A DNA stretch of 64,000 nucleotides from an uncultured bacterium (GTDB lineage: Bacteria; Verrucomicrobiota; Kiritimatiellia; CAIKKV01; CAITUY01). This document shows positions 16,793-25,502 of the stretch, piece by piece (the stretch's first letter is position 1; each line of letters opens with the position of its first letter). A program made the translations under genes and the position numbers. The DNA lies in NCBI GenBank assembly GCA_903895695.1, contig CAITUY010000145.1:1-64000 (forward strand). Direction: 5' to 3'. The notes beneath the pieces were generated by a model that made no database searches, was not told the origin of the DNA, and was given only the letters and a program-made list of their open reading frames with translations.

Positions 16793-17998
16793 ATGGATCG
16801 GGACACCAATGATGCCTGCGAGATGGTCAACGCGACGTGCCTGCTCTGTGGCGCCCCGGCTCTGCGTCTGCTCGGAACGGTGGCTAATCGCCGCTTCCGC
16901 TTCACGCCCGAGCTTGGCGACCTGCCGGCTCAGTCGGCCATCTTCGAATGCCCTGCCTGCGGCCATATCCAGAAACGTCACGACGGATCCGACGTCGCCA
17001 TCATGGAAGCGCTCTACGCGAACTACAACGCCGGCAATTTTTCCCCGCGCATCAGCCAGGCCGTGTTTAACCAGGCCGGAGCGATCAATCGCGAACAACA
17101 CGTGCTGGCACGGTGCGCCGACGCCCTCGGGACATGCCGTGACCTGCTGGATATTGGCTGCGGGCCGGGCACTTTCCTGAGATGGGCGGGGCTGGCGCTT
17201 CCAGGCGCGAACTTGCACGGATTCGATGTCACGGACATTCACCGCGCTGAGATCATGGAGTTGCCTCACGTGGCGAGCTTCGTCTGCGGCCGCCTGGCCG
17301 CGCTTCAGGATCGGCGCTTCGACTGCATTGTGTTGTGGCATTCATTGGAACACATGCCCGATCCCCGTCACGATCTGGCGCTTGTGCGGGGCATGCTGCG
17401 GGACCACGGGAAGGTGCTGATTCAGGTACCCGACGTCGAGCAGATGCCGTTCGATCTGGCCATGTTCGAGCACTACTCGCACTTCACGACAGCCACGCTA
17501 ATCGCTCTCGCCGAGCAGGCAGGCTTCAGCGTGATTCTCAACGGTAGAGGATGGGTCCATAACTGCATCACGCTGCTCCTGGAAATGACCGGAGACTTGG
17601 CAGCGACGCACTTGCGACCGACCCCAACACGCCCGGCCCGCACGGGGGATGATGGAAGACGACGTGTTGCGTGGCTCAACGCCGCCGGACGGCATCTTAC
17701 TGATGCAGTGGCGGAGTGGACTGGTGATTTTGTTATCTTCGGCATCGGAACGGCGGCCGGGTGGCTCCACGGCCAACTGTCCGGAATACCACGGGCTTTC
17801 GTTGAGGAGGACCCGTCACGGATCGGGATTTTGGTGGATACCATTCCCACAATTTCCGCCGAAGCTATTCTCGATGGTGACCTTGTCATCCTCCCTTTCT
17901 GCCCCGAAATCGCCAAGTCCATAGTTGCGCGGCTGCGCAAGGCACATAAGCGACTTCCCGTAAGCCAGATCGTGTTTCCCTCGCTGCGCTATGACTGA
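16793..17998 (+). CDS. Zinc-finger class I methyltransferase (sugar C-methyltransferase-like)
   Basis: About 401 aa. An N-terminal four-cysteine site (CLLCG and, about 37 residues on, CPACG) is followed by a SAM-binding domain with LLDIGCGPGTFLRW and a motif-IV-like VLWHSLEHMPD, then a C-terminal domain of about 130 residues. This order matches sugar C-methyltransferases such as TylC3 and related proteins, which act on 4-keto sugars and often have a third Rossmann-like domain (FGIGTAAGWL). The start is uncertain: ATG 16793 or 16823. It stands 66 bp before another methyltransferase gene. Confidence 0.75.
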   Translation: MDRDTNDACEMVNATCLLCGAPALRLLGTVANRRFRFTPELGDLPAQSAIFECPACGHIQKRHDGSDVAIMEALYANYNAGNFSPRISQAVFNQAGAINREQHVLARCADALGTCRDLLDIGCGPGTFLRWAGLALPGANLHGFDVTDIHRAEIMELPHVASFVCGRLAALQDRRFDCIVLWHSLEHMPDPRHDLALVRGMLRDHGKVLIQVPDVEQMPFDLAMFEHYSHFTTATLIALAEQAGFSVILNGRGWVHNCITLLLEMTGDLAATHLRPTPTRPARTGDDGRRRVAWLNAAGRHLTDAVAEWTGDFVIFGIGTAAGWLHGQLSGIPRAFVEEDPSRIGILVDTIPTISAEAILDGDLVILPFCPEIAKSIVARLRKAHKRLPVSQIVFPSLRYD

Positions 17999-18064
17999 CG
18001 GAACTGAGCGGCGATTATTGGATGAAGTCTCAGCGATGAATGCCAGACAAGGAGATAGTAGCCA

Positions 18065-18754
18065 ATGAGTGACTTTGCAGGCTCAGCATCTTCCGATGAC
18101 ATCAAGCAACGGTATTTGAGCTCACTAGGCGAGGATTATGGAGAATTCGTTCTTGGGAAAAACACAACGCGCATCCTGCACGAGGACCCTAAGCTCCTGC
18201 TCTTTACGCTCGCCCGATACAAGTTCGTATCCAAGATGCTGAATGGGTGCGGAGCTGTTCTCGAAGTCGGTTGCCAGGAGGGCTTCGGCGCCATGTTGGT
18301 GAGCAAGGTTGTCAAGCGACTCCATGCCGTTGATTTCTACGTCCCCTACATAGCCAGTTGCAACCGCCGAATCAGGGCGACCAATATCGTGTTCGAGGCA
18401 CGCGACATGTTGGACGGTCCGATTGATGGTCCGTTTGACGGCGCCTATGCGTTGGATGTTCTTGAACATATCCAGCCTCAGGCCGAGGATCTGTTCATGG
18501 GAAACATCGTCCGGTCTATGGGCACGTATGGCACCCTCATCCTTGGCATGCCCAGCCGCGAATCCCAATGCTATGCGTCTGAAGCCTCACGGGCAGGGCA
18601 TGTGAACTGCAAGAGCGGACCGGAACTGGCTTCCTTTGCAGGCAAGTATTTCTTGAACGTGTTCTCGTTTTCGATGAATGACGAGGTCCTGCACACGGGG
18701 TTCTATGCCATGTCGCACTATCTCTTCGTTGTGTGCAGCAACCGAAGGGAATAG
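18065..18754 (+). CDS. Class I SAM-dependent methyltransferase
   Basis: 229 residues. The SAM domain starts around residue 60 with VLEVGCQEGFGAML (motif I), then VDFYVPYI at the acidic loop and YALDVLEHIQP at motif IV. AAGGAGA about 9 bases upstream supports ATG 18065. It converges with the long minus-strand operon whose last gene ends at 18817. Sequence here is slightly less GC-rich than its neighbours, but not enough to claim transfer. The acceptor is unknown; a glycan or lipid is likely from context. Confidence 0.75.
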   Translation: MSDFAGSASSDDIKQRYLSSLGEDYGEFVLGKNTTRILHEDPKLLLFTLARYKFVSKMLNGCGAVLEVGCQEGFGAMLVSKVVKRLHAVDFYVPYIASCNRRIRATNIVFEARDMLDGPIDGPFDGAYALDVLEHIQPQAEDLFMGNIVRSMGTYGTLILGMPSRESQCYASEASRAGHVNCKSGPELASFAGKYFLNVFSFSMNDEVLHTGFYAMSHYLFVVCSNRRE

Positions 18755-18816
18755 CGGTGGCGCTCCCGCCCGTCTTTTGGGGCCAGGAAGGGCGCGCATC
18801 GCAACACCGTGATGGC

Positions 18817-19554
18817 CTAGGTGCGCCGCCAGCATCGCCCGTGCAGCTTGTCACGCCAGATACGTCGTGCCATGCTAAGCACGTCGCGAAACGTACGCCA
18901 GCAGACCACCTTGCTGCTTCCCCGTTCCTCGGGGTTTTGCGGAACCGGCACGTTGCGCACGACCATCGGACGACGCAGCAGTCGAAGCAGGATTTCCACT
19001 GCGTAGGTGTTCCCGGTTGGCAACGGGACGAGCTCTCGGACGCGTTCGACCGGCCAGATGAACATTCCAGTCCAGTCCCTGACGCGGAATCCGAACTGGA
19101 GAGAGACGAACAGGCGGAACCCGATCGATATCATTTGGCGTGCGAGCGGGCGCCTCAGCCGCGTGCGGTAACCCACCACGAGATCCGCCGACCCAACGGA
19201 TTCGAATAATTGCTGAAGTCCCTCGGTGGTGTTGGCACGATCCCCCGCCACCATCGTGAGGTTCGCATAACGCGTTGACAGGATGAAGTCCCGAAACATC
19301 GCACCAATGCCTTCCGGCTTGGCGTGGTGCTCGACACGGATTTCCGGCGCCTCCAACGCCAGTTCGTCCATGATGGCGCCCGTTCGGTCGGTGCTGCCGT
19401 CATCCACAAGGATAACCTCGAACTCGTCGAGGGTGCGGCGCGCGATCGGGATCAACTCTCGCACGGTCAGCCCGATCAGGCGCTCTTCATTGAGAGCCGG
19501 AACAACGATCGTCAACGATCGCGGCCTCACGCTAGTTGCTTCGGTTGTCGACAT
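18817..19554 (-). CDS. Glycosyltransferase family 2 (DPM1-like)
   Basis: 245 residues with TIVVPALNEE near the N-terminus, VILVDDGSTDRT, and a TMVAGDRANT segment at the position of the usual DxD block; here the acidic motif is weak (GD). A basic C-terminal tail (residues 225-245) has no membrane helix. It is the last gene of the minus-strand operon that starts at 31968, 116 bp after the acetyltransferase gene. Lipid-linked sugar synthesis or direct transfer are both possible. Confidence 0.75.
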   Translation of the reverse strand: MSTTEATSVRPRSLTIVVPALNEERLIGLTVRELIPIARRTLDEFEVILVDDGSTDRTGAIMDELALEAPEIRVEHHAKPEGIGAMFRDFILSTRYANLTMVAGDRANTTEGLQQLFESVGSADLVVGYRTRLRRPLARQMISIGFRLFVSLQFGFRVRDWTGMFIWPVERVRELVPLPTGNTYAVEILLRLLRRPMVVRNVPVPQNPEERGSSKVVCWRTFRDVLSMARRIWRDKLHGRCWRRT

Positions 19555-19670
19555 GCATGCCTTTCCCTGTGCCTTCTGCCAGGCAGGGACCCGCGTTTGC
19601 CCGACGGCTTTCTACCAGTGCGTAGCGCCTGTGAGCAAGGACGAATGCGTTTGGCCGCCCGCCACGGTTG

Positions 19671-20927
19671 TCAAAAGTTGTCAGCCTGATAGACGAACGG
19701 CCAGCAACGCGGAAAGAGAATCGACAAGGGTCCAATCAGGGCGGCGGGGATTCGCACGCCGGGGTCCTGCCGCAGGTCGCCGGGAGTGTAGTACCCGGTC
19801 AGCAACCCCGGCAGCCAGCGCTCGGAGATGAACGCTACGGGGGCCCGGACGCCCTGCGTCACCGTGCCGCCGGCTGCCGAAAGGCGCAGGCCAACCTGGC
19901 AGCCCTCGGTCGCCAGCGTGAACTCCAGCACACGGGTGACTTGGCAGGCGCGAAGCCTCGCCGCCAGTAGATCCATCATGCCCACCATGACCTGAGGCAG
20001 GTCCAGGATGCACAGTAATGCCCCGCCGATGGGATTGCAGTACTCGTGGAAGACACCGCCGACATGCTGCCGACAGAAGGTCACCAATGCATCGTCACGC
20101 GGCACCTTGAGTTCGACCTGTTCGACCTTCTTCCGTCGCGCTGCCTTGTAGACGGCGCCTAGGGCGGCCTGGCAGGCGGCGGGCCGCTGCGCCACGACGA
20201 TCTCCCTGAGATGAAAGGCATCGACAGGGTCAAACGTCACATAGCCGACAAGGCGGTCGCGCGCGTCACGAATCGTATGTGGCTTGTGGAAGAAGAATGC
20301 AGATCGCCCCGGTCCGGCCAGCCATTGCCAGACGCGGTCATCGCGTCGCGCCGCGCACAGGCGATCTCGGGTGGCGCGGTCATACAGACGGCCCACCTCA
20401 CCAAGGTCCGATGGCCTCATCGGCACCAGACGACCGTACGTCGCGCAGAATTGCATGTTGTCCCGCGCCACTACGATCTTGCTCTTCGCAAGGAAGGGAA
20501 AGAAGCCGAGGCGCCCGTAGAAGCCGCGTACTCCTTGCAGATAAGCCAGCGGGATGCCCCGAGTCCGCATGTAGGCCTGGGCGTCTCGAAAGAGGGCGGA
20601 GGCAAAGCCGTGCCCCTCGAACTCGGGATGCGTGGCGACGGGACCGATCGTCATGGCCGGTATGGTGCAGTGCCCGAAACGTATGCGCCGAAAGCCCAGA
20701 AACGCCACACTCACCACGCGTCCGTCGGCGACGACGACACGGGTGTGCTCGGGATGGTACGCCGGTGGTTTCCAGAGGGCCTCAGTGACGTGTCGTTCCC
20801 AGACGTTGGTGCGGAATGCGCGCGTCAGTGTATCGAGAACCTCCCCGCGTTCACGCTCCTCGCGCAAGGAGCCCACGCGCTGTAACACGTACCGTTTCCG
20901 GCGCACAACGTTCACGTTGCCCGTCAA
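19671..20927 (-). CDS. GNAT-family N-acetyltransferase, Eis-like
   Basis: 418 residues. The first 150 form a GNAT domain with the acetyl-CoA loop region IGPVATHPEFEGHGFASALF, then LQGVRGFYGRLGF, a block typical of the Eis/multi-domain GNAT group; the remaining part fits a second GNAT-like fold and a sterol-carrier-like C-terminal domain, giving the ~400-residue length of Eis. The TTG start overlaps the aminotransferase stop (TTGA) with AAGGAG about 9 bases upstream, so the two are coupled. Acetylation of the amino sugar made by that aminotransferase is the natural inference, although an Eis-type enzyme in that role would be unusual. Confidence 0.75.
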   Translation of the reverse strand: MTGNVNVVRRKRYVLQRVGSLREERERGEVLDTLTRAFRTNVWERHVTEALWKPPAYHPEHTRVVVADGRVVSVAFLGFRRIRFGHCTIPAMTIGPVATHPEFEGHGFASALFRDAQAYMRTRGIPLAYLQGVRGFYGRLGFFPFLAKSKIVVARDNMQFCATYGRLVPMRPSDLGEVGRLYDRATRDRLCAARRDDRVWQWLAGPGRSAFFFHKPHTIRDARDRLVGYVTFDPVDAFHLREIVVAQRPAACQAALGAVYKAARRKKVEQVELKVPRDDALVTFCRQHVGGVFHEYCNPIGGALLCILDLPQVMVGMMDLLAARLRACQVTRVLEFTLATEGCQVGLRLSAAGGTVTQGVRAPVAFISERWLPGLLTGYYTPGDLRQDPGVRIPAALIGPLSILFPRCWPFVYQADNF

Positions 20928-22111
20928 CGCGCCTGCTCCTTGGCTATGGCGGCAAACGCTGCGGCAGCCTGGCGCATGTGGGACGCGTCAATCGGCGGGT
21001 GTACGGGCAGTTCCAGGACCCGCCGATCACAGTAATCCTCGATAACTGGGAAACTTAGATCCGCGTAGTGGGCAGGCATCCGGTCACGTCCCTCGTATAG
21101 CGACCACTTCCACGGGCATCCGCGCGCCGGCTCCACGGTTGGGTTGAAAAGGGGATGCCGATGCAGGGGTTGCCAGGTGCGTTCAGCCGGCACGCCGGCA
21201 TCTCGCAGGCGCGCGGCAAAATCCGCCGCCGTGCCCACCCGATCCGGGTCGCACTCGACGAGCACGCGGTAGTATACGCCTTTCGTGTTCGGCAGGGGTT
21301 TGCGGACCCGCACGCCGGGTATGGCGTCAAGAAGCGTGCCCAACCGTTCGGCATTCCGGATCCGCACGTCATTGTCCGCATCCAGACGGCGGAGCCGAAC
21401 CCGTCCGATCGCCGCCGCCAACTCGGTCATACGATAGTTGTAACTCAATTCGGTATGGCCAAAAGAACGCAGCCGAAAAAGGGCGGACGCAATATCCGCG
21501 TCATCGGTGACCAGGATCCCGCCGTCGCCCACGCAAAGGGCCTTGCGCTGGTGCAAACTGAAGACGCCCACGTCTCCGAAGGTGCCGATCATGCGGCCCT
21601 TGTACGAGGCGCCGTGTGCATGAGAGGCATCCTCGATCAGGCGTAGGCCGCGTCGCCGACACAGGGCCACAATCGGGTCCAAGTCCGCGGGATAGCCGAA
21701 CATGTGCACGAGAATGACTGCTTTGGTGCGATTTGTGATCTTCGCCTCGATCGTCTCGGCCGACAGTGCGAGAGTGGCCGCATCGCAGTCGGCGAATACC
21801 GGCACGCCGTTTTGCATGACCACGCACGACGCCGACGAAATCCACGTGTACGGCGGCACGATGACCTCATCGTTGACGCCGATATTCAGCGCCGCCAAGG
21901 CCAGGTGCAGTCCTTCTGTGGCATTCCCGACGCCGCGCGCGAACCGGGCACCCACGTAGTCTGCATACTCCCCCTCGAATGCCGCTACCTCACCGGCGGC
22001 AAAGAGCTGGTTGGATGCGATGACCCGTACGACGGCCTCCTTCTCCGCCTCGCCGAGGATGGGCCACGGCGGCCAAGGTTGGGAATTGACTGGAATCGGG
22101 GAGTTGCTCAT
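20924..22111 (-). CDS. DegT/DnrJ/EryC1/StrS aminotransferase
   Basis: 395 residues, the typical family length. Key parts seen are GNATEGLHLAL (phosphate loop), PPYTWISSASC, LIEDASHAHG with the PLP-ring Asp161, and SLHQRKALCVGDGG with the Schiff-base Lys190. It should convert an NDP-keto sugar or keto-cyclitol to an amine using glutamate or glutamine. It is coupled by 4 bp to the Eis-like acetyltransferase downstream and follows a zinc dehydrogenase gene after 39 bp, giving an oxidise-transaminate-acetylate order. Confidence 0.85.
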   Translation of the reverse strand: MSNSPIPVNSQPWPPWPILGEAEKEAVVRVIASNQLFAAGEVAAFEGEYADYVGARFARGVGNATEGLHLALAALNIGVNDEVIVPPYTWISSASCVVMQNGVPVFADCDAATLALSAETIEAKITNRTKAVILVHMFGYPADLDPIVALCRRRGLRLIEDASHAHGASYKGRMIGTFGDVGVFSLHQRKALCVGDGGILVTDDADIASALFRLRSFGHTELSYNYRMTELAAAIGRVRLRRLDADNDVRIRNAERLGTLLDAIPGVRVRKPLPNTKGVYYRVLVECDPDRVGTAADFAARLRDAGVPAERTWQPLHRHPLFNPTVEPARGCPWKWSLYEGRDRMPAHYADLSFPVIEDYCDRRVLELPVHPPIDASHMRQAAAAFAAIAKEQAR

Positions 22112-22150
22112 TTGGCTCCAGGCCTTTCTTTGGCAGTTCGAATGTGGACG

Positions 22151-23227
22151 TCAGGGGACGGACCGACCGGGATGAGCGGCGCCGACCCCGTCGTGCATGC
22201 GGATCATACACCGGCCCGCAACAGTGCCGGCCCGCATGGCATCCAGCGCGCCGTTGATATTGCCCAACGCATACCGGTTGGTGATGAGCCGGCCTGCGGC
22301 GAGAACGCCGGCTTTGGTCAGGCGGACATAGCGGGGGATATCTTCGGTCGGATTCGCTTCGCCGCCATGGGATCCCGTGAGCACCTTGCCGAAATGCAGC
22401 GGGAGCGAGTAGATGGAAATGTTTTGGCCTTTGCGCGGCACGCCGACCAACACCACGCGCCCTTGCGGTCCGGCGACCTCGTACGCGAGTTCGATCATGC
22501 CCGTGTTGCCGGTCGTCTCAACGACGACATCGGCCCCGCGCGTGCCCAGAATTCCCGCGATCGCGTCCCTGACGACGGTAGTTCGCGCGTTGATGGTGTG
22601 GGTGGCACCGACCTCACGCGCCAAGGCGAGCCGCTCCTCGACGAGGTCGACCGCGACGATGGGATGGGCGGACGTCAACGCGGCCCCTTGCACGACGTTC
22701 AGACCCACGCCACCCGTGCCCAGTACAACGATCGATTCCCCAAGGGACAACTTCGCGTTGTTGACGATCACGCCCAGGCCGGTTGTGACGGCACAACCCA
22801 TCAACGCCGCAATCTCCGGGTCCACATCGGCGGGCACCGCCGTCAGGCGATTCTCGGACACGACCGCATATTCGTTGAACGTCGTGACCCACCCCGCATT
22901 GACCGTCTTGCCGTCCCACCGGTACTTAGGGGGATCGGCCTCGATCCCGACACCCTTGCGCCAGTGCAGCACAACGCGGTCATCCTGGCGCACCGCCTTG
23001 ACGCCCGGCCCCGTCTCCAGGACGATCCCGCCGCCCTCATGCCCGAGCAAATGCGGCAGGAACCGGTCCGGTCCCTTGGCGCCGTCGATCTCGCCCAACT
23101 GCGAACCACAGATGCCGCTGCACAGCACCTTGACCAGAACCTGCCCGACACCCAGCGTCGGGAGCTCAATCTCGTCGACAACCAAGGGTTGTTTCAACTC
23201 GACCAGGATCGCGGCGCGACTCTTCAT
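22151..23227 (-). CDS. Zinc-dependent medium-chain alcohol dehydrogenase
   Basis: 358 residues with a catalytic-zinc site (SGICGSQ Cys, GHEGGG His-Glu, and GCAVTTGLGV Cys) and the NAD loop VVLGTGGVGLNV. The four-cysteine structural zinc lobe normally near residues 95-115 is absent; the segment reads KGVGIEADPPKYRWDG. Such enzymes oxidise secondary alcohols of sugars or cyclitols. Position before an aminotransferase suggests it makes the ketone. GGGGA lies about 7 bases before the ATG; the leader upstream is a purine-rich tandem repeat array that separates it from the rest of the operon. Confidence 0.85.
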   Translation of the reverse strand: MKSRAAILVELKQPLVVDEIELPTLGVGQVLVKVLCSGICGSQLGEIDGAKGPDRFLPHLLGHEGGGIVLETGPGVKAVRQDDRVVLHWRKGVGIEADPPKYRWDGKTVNAGWVTTFNEYAVVSENRLTAVPADVDPEIAALMGCAVTTGLGVIVNNAKLSLGESIVVLGTGGVGLNVVQGAALTSAHPIVAVDLVEERLALAREVGATHTINARTTVVRDAIAGILGTRGADVVVETTGNTGMIELAYEVAGPQGRVVLVGVPRKGQNISIYSLPLHFGKVLTGSHGGEANPTEDIPRYVRLTKAGVLAAGRLITNRYALGNINGALDAMRAGTVAGRCMIRMHDGVGAAHPGRSVP

Positions 23228-23243
23228 GGTGCGGTCCCCAAAC

Positions 23244-23375
23244 GAAGGGCGGAGGGCGTGGAGCCAAGAGCAGAGGGCAAAGAGCCAAGAGCAGAGGGCA
23301 AAGAGCCAAGAGCAGAGGGCGAAGAGCGATGAGCGGAGGGCGAAGAGCCAAGGGCGAAGAGCGGAGGGCGGAGGG
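23244..23375 (+). repeat. Purine-rich 21-bp tandem array (left arm)
   Basis: Three adjacent 21-base units GAGCCAAGAGCAGAGGGCAAA start at 23261, 23282 and 23303 with one change, followed by a degenerate fourth unit at 23324 and partial units to 23375. The unit length keeps reading frame. The array ends exactly at the stop codon of the four-helix-bundle gene. A related array of opposite orientation lies on the other side of that gene. Confidence 0.9.
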
Positions 23376-23741
23376 TCATGTTGGCCTCAGGGTGCGGGAG
23401 AAACTGGTCAGCATCCGGCTCAGTTGATCGCAGTCGTCGAGCAGCGTGTCAACCTGCCCGGCATCCCACAGTCCCATGGCCTCGAATACAAGTAGCATGG
23501 ATGCGTTTTCGAACAGTGAGCGCCGGGCAATGTTGAGAAATTGCTGAAATTCCTTCTTGTGCATACTGCCGGAACCCTCCGCAATGTTGTTCGGCACCGA
23601 CAACGCAGCCGCTCTCAACTGCTCTGCATACCGGTAGAGTCTCTTGGCCTCCAATTGCTCTGCCAGACGGTGCAGGGCCACCGCCATCTGCCTCGCCTTT
23701 CGCCAGACATCAAGATCCTCAAACCGAAAATGCGCCCTCAT
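23376..23741 (-). CDS. Four-helix-bundle protein (S23/IVS-encoded, Avd-like)
   Basis: 121 residues with the family pattern: FEDLDVWRKARQMAVALH at the start, a central SVPNNIAEGSG hinge, KKEFQQFLNIARRSLFE, and LLDDCDQLSRMLTSF in the last helix. Homologs are encoded in intervening sequences of 23S rRNA genes and as solitary genes; the Avd subunit of diversity-generating retroelements has the same fold. ATG 23741 follows AGAGGGG. The gene interrupts a sugar operon and is bracketed by inverted purine-rich arrays at 23244-23375 and 23742-23790. No reverse transcriptase or 23S rRNA is present. Role unknown. Confidence 0.85.
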   Translation of the reverse strand: MRAHFRFEDLDVWRKARQMAVALHRLAEQLEAKRLYRYAEQLRAAALSVPNNIAEGSGSMHKKEFQQFLNIARRSLFENASMLLVFEAMGLWDAGQVDTLLDDCDQLSRMLTSFSRTLRPT

Positions 23742-23790
23742 ATCCCCTCTTACCTCTTCGCTCCTTGCTCTTTGCTCTTCGCTCCTTACT
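23742..23790 (-). repeat. Purine-rich array (right arm, inverted)
   Basis: Read on the minus strand this is a run of GAGCAAAGAGC, AAGGAGCGAAGAG-type words leading into the AGAGGGG ribosome site of the four-helix-bundle gene. It is the same kind of sequence as the left array but on the opposite strand, so the two flank the gene as imperfect inverted repeats. It also supplies or overlaps the stop codon of the methyltransferase gene at 23786-23788. Confidence 0.75.
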
Positions 23791-24448
23791 CGAAGTAGAT
23801 GAAGGAGTGATCGCCCGAATAGCCTGTCAGTTTGAACCACCACTCCCATTCCTCTGGCGTACAGAACATCTCGCAGGTGAACTGCCAGTACATCAGGTTA
23901 ACCTTCTCCTCCTCAGTGCGATACGATTCGACGCAGATGTACTTGTTCTTCCGACCCACGCGTTCGATTTCTTTGAGCGCCGCAAAACAGTCAAAGGCGT
24001 ACAAATTATGAATTGTGTTGATGGACACGACAAGGTCAAAACTCCCGTCCGCAAAGGGCAGTCTATTGGCATTGCACACAGAAACGCGGTCCTTGATCTC
24101 TTCTTTGGCGTGTTCGATGGCATACCGTGAGATGTCGATCCCGGTGACCTCGACGCCCGGCACCACCTGCGTGAAGTCGTACAGCAGGAAACCCTTGCCG
24201 CAGCCCACGTCGAGAATTCGGTCCCCCGCCTTGAGCCCGTAGTGGTCCGCCATCGCTTTGGCGACTTTCTGCCAGCGCCCGTCGTAACGATAGCCCCCGT
24301 AGCCGGTCGTTCGATCGCCGTCCCAGTATTCCACGTCGAACTTCTTCGCGATCTTCGCCACTTCGGCCTTGGGTCGTTCCAGGACCCGGGCCACATAGTC
24401 GCGCTTGGTGCTCTTATGCACAGTCGATAGAAAATCAATGTAGGCCAT
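23786..24448 (-). CDS. Class I SAM-dependent methyltransferase
   Basis: About 220 aa. Motif I is ILDVGCGKGFLLYDF, the acidic loop is VTGIDISRYAIEHA, and motif IV is LVVSINTIHNL. ATG 24448 follows GGAG by 8 bases; the open frame reaches back to 24583 without support. It ends in the right arm of the four-helix-bundle element, so its stop codon TAA lies in the repeat-derived sequence. Gap to the upstream kinase-like gene is 25 bp. Substrate unknown, presumably an operon sugar. Confidence 0.8.
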   Translation of the reverse strand: MAYIDFLSTVHKSTKRDYVARVLERPKAEVAKIAKKFDVEYWDGDRTTGYGGYRYDGRWQKVAKAMADHYGLKAGDRILDVGCGKGFLLYDFTQVVPGVEVTGIDISRYAIEHAKEEIKDRVSVCNANRLPFADGSFDLVVSINTIHNLYAFDCFAALKEIERVGRKNKYICVESYRTEEEKVNLMYWQFTCEMFCTPEEWEWWFKLTGYSGDHSFIYFE

Positions 24449-24473
24449 GGAACGGTCTCCTTCAGTTTCAACC

Positions 24474-25502
24474 CTAATGCTGCTCCAACGCCTGCGCCAG
24501 TGCGGCCCGAGCCTTCTGCAGTTGGCTCGCCTTGCGCTCCTCGGCAGCGACTCCCTTGCGGGCAAAATGGCGCCGCCGTCCACCGACCGGAAGAAAGTCG
24601 TTCAACATGATACAGCACCATTTCAACCTGTACACAGGCATGAGTACCTCGACGCGCCGACGGCACTTAGCTGCCCCGTGGGCGGCGTCCGCGACCCCAT
24701 CCAGAAAGGCGCCCAGAAACGTCCGGGGAACCGGCACGGCGGGCTGGCAGAAGAAGTCACACACCGCTTTGGCGGGATCGTCCCACCCGGCATACTCGAA
24801 GTCGATGAAACGCCAGTCCCCGGTCCCGACCACGATGGCGTTGTGATAGCCGAAATCGGAGGGCGAAATGCAGCGTTCGGCCGCGGCGAGCGGGCGATCC
24901 AAGGCCAGGCCCAACTCGCCAGCCTGCCGCCTGGCATTCTCGATGATGCGCGCCGCGCCGCCGCTCAAGGCGCTGATCACGAAACCACGGGCTTCGGCTT
25001 GAATGCCCGCCCCGCCTTCCATCGCTTGCAAGATGCCGACCCGTCGTTCGAGGCATCGCAGGTGCTCCTCCAGCGTGAAGCAGGCTTCGGACGCGGTCGG
25101 CAGCAAGCTGGCCTCGCAGGCATCCCGATGAGCGTTTAGGCCTTGCCAGAAGCGCAGCGCCGCTTCGATGGCCGGGGCCCCGATGTCGTCAGTCGTCGGC
25201 GCCCGACCACGCAGGTAGCCGTAAAGTCCCAGCGCGTTCGCGGCGTCACACCCTAACGGTTCCGGGATGCACCGTACCCCCTGGCTCCAGGCGAAACGCG
25301 AAAACGCGAATTCCGCGCCGAGGCGGTCGCGCGTATCGCCGGGGTGCCGGAAGTATTCCTTCAGCAGCCACGTATCGACGCCGTTTTCGATGCGAAAGAC
25401 CCTGTTGTTGCCGCCGCTGGCCAGGACGTGCACCTGAACGCCGACCCGACCTGTGGCCTGGCGGACCAGTTCAACCATGGCAGGGGTGGCGGCCGGCCTC
25501 AC
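24474..25502 (-). CDS. APH-family phosphotransferase (choline/sugar kinase-like)
   Basis: About 342 aa of the aminoglycoside phosphotransferase/choline kinase fold. LASGGNNRVFRIE is the glycine loop, WLLKEY supplies the ATP-binding Lys, and PSDFGYHNAIV with WRFIDFEYAGWDDP corresponds to the catalytic loop and the metal-binding IDFE. The usual HxDxxxxN is changed to P-S-D-F-G-Y-H-N, with Ser where His normally stands. The GTG start at 25502 overlaps the HAD gene by 4 bp and has GGAGG 6 bases upstream. Likely a small-molecule or sugar kinase in the operon; substrate not identifiable. Confidence 0.75.
   Translation of the reverse strand: MRPAATPAMVELVRQATGRVGVQVHVLASGGNNRVFRIENGVDTWLLKEYFRHPGDTRDRLGAEFAFSRFAWSQGVRCIPEPLGCDAANALGLYGYLRGRAPTTDDIGAPAIEAALRFWQGLNAHRDACEASLLPTASEACFTLEEHLRCLERRVGILQAMEGGAGIQAEARGFVISALSGGAARIIENARRQAGELGLALDRPLAAAERCISPSDFGYHNAIVVGTGDWRFIDFEYAGWDDPAKAVCDFFCQPAVPVPRTFLGAFLDGVADAAHGAAKCRRRVEVLMPVYRLKWCCIMLNDFLPVGGRRRHFARKGVAAEERKASQLQKARAALAQALEQH

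Noticed and set aside
21704-23332. 542-codon open frame opposite the aminotransferase and dehydrogenase genes
   Set aside because: Antisense shadow spanning two recognised genes and ending in the repeat array.
23244-23375. Possible CRISPR array
   Set aside because: The 21-bp units are directly adjacent without unique spacers and degrade at the end; no cas genes are present.
23376-23741. Diversity-generating retroelement (Avd-like subunit)
   Set aside because: No reverse transcriptase, template or variable repeat is visible nearby, so only the fold is shared.
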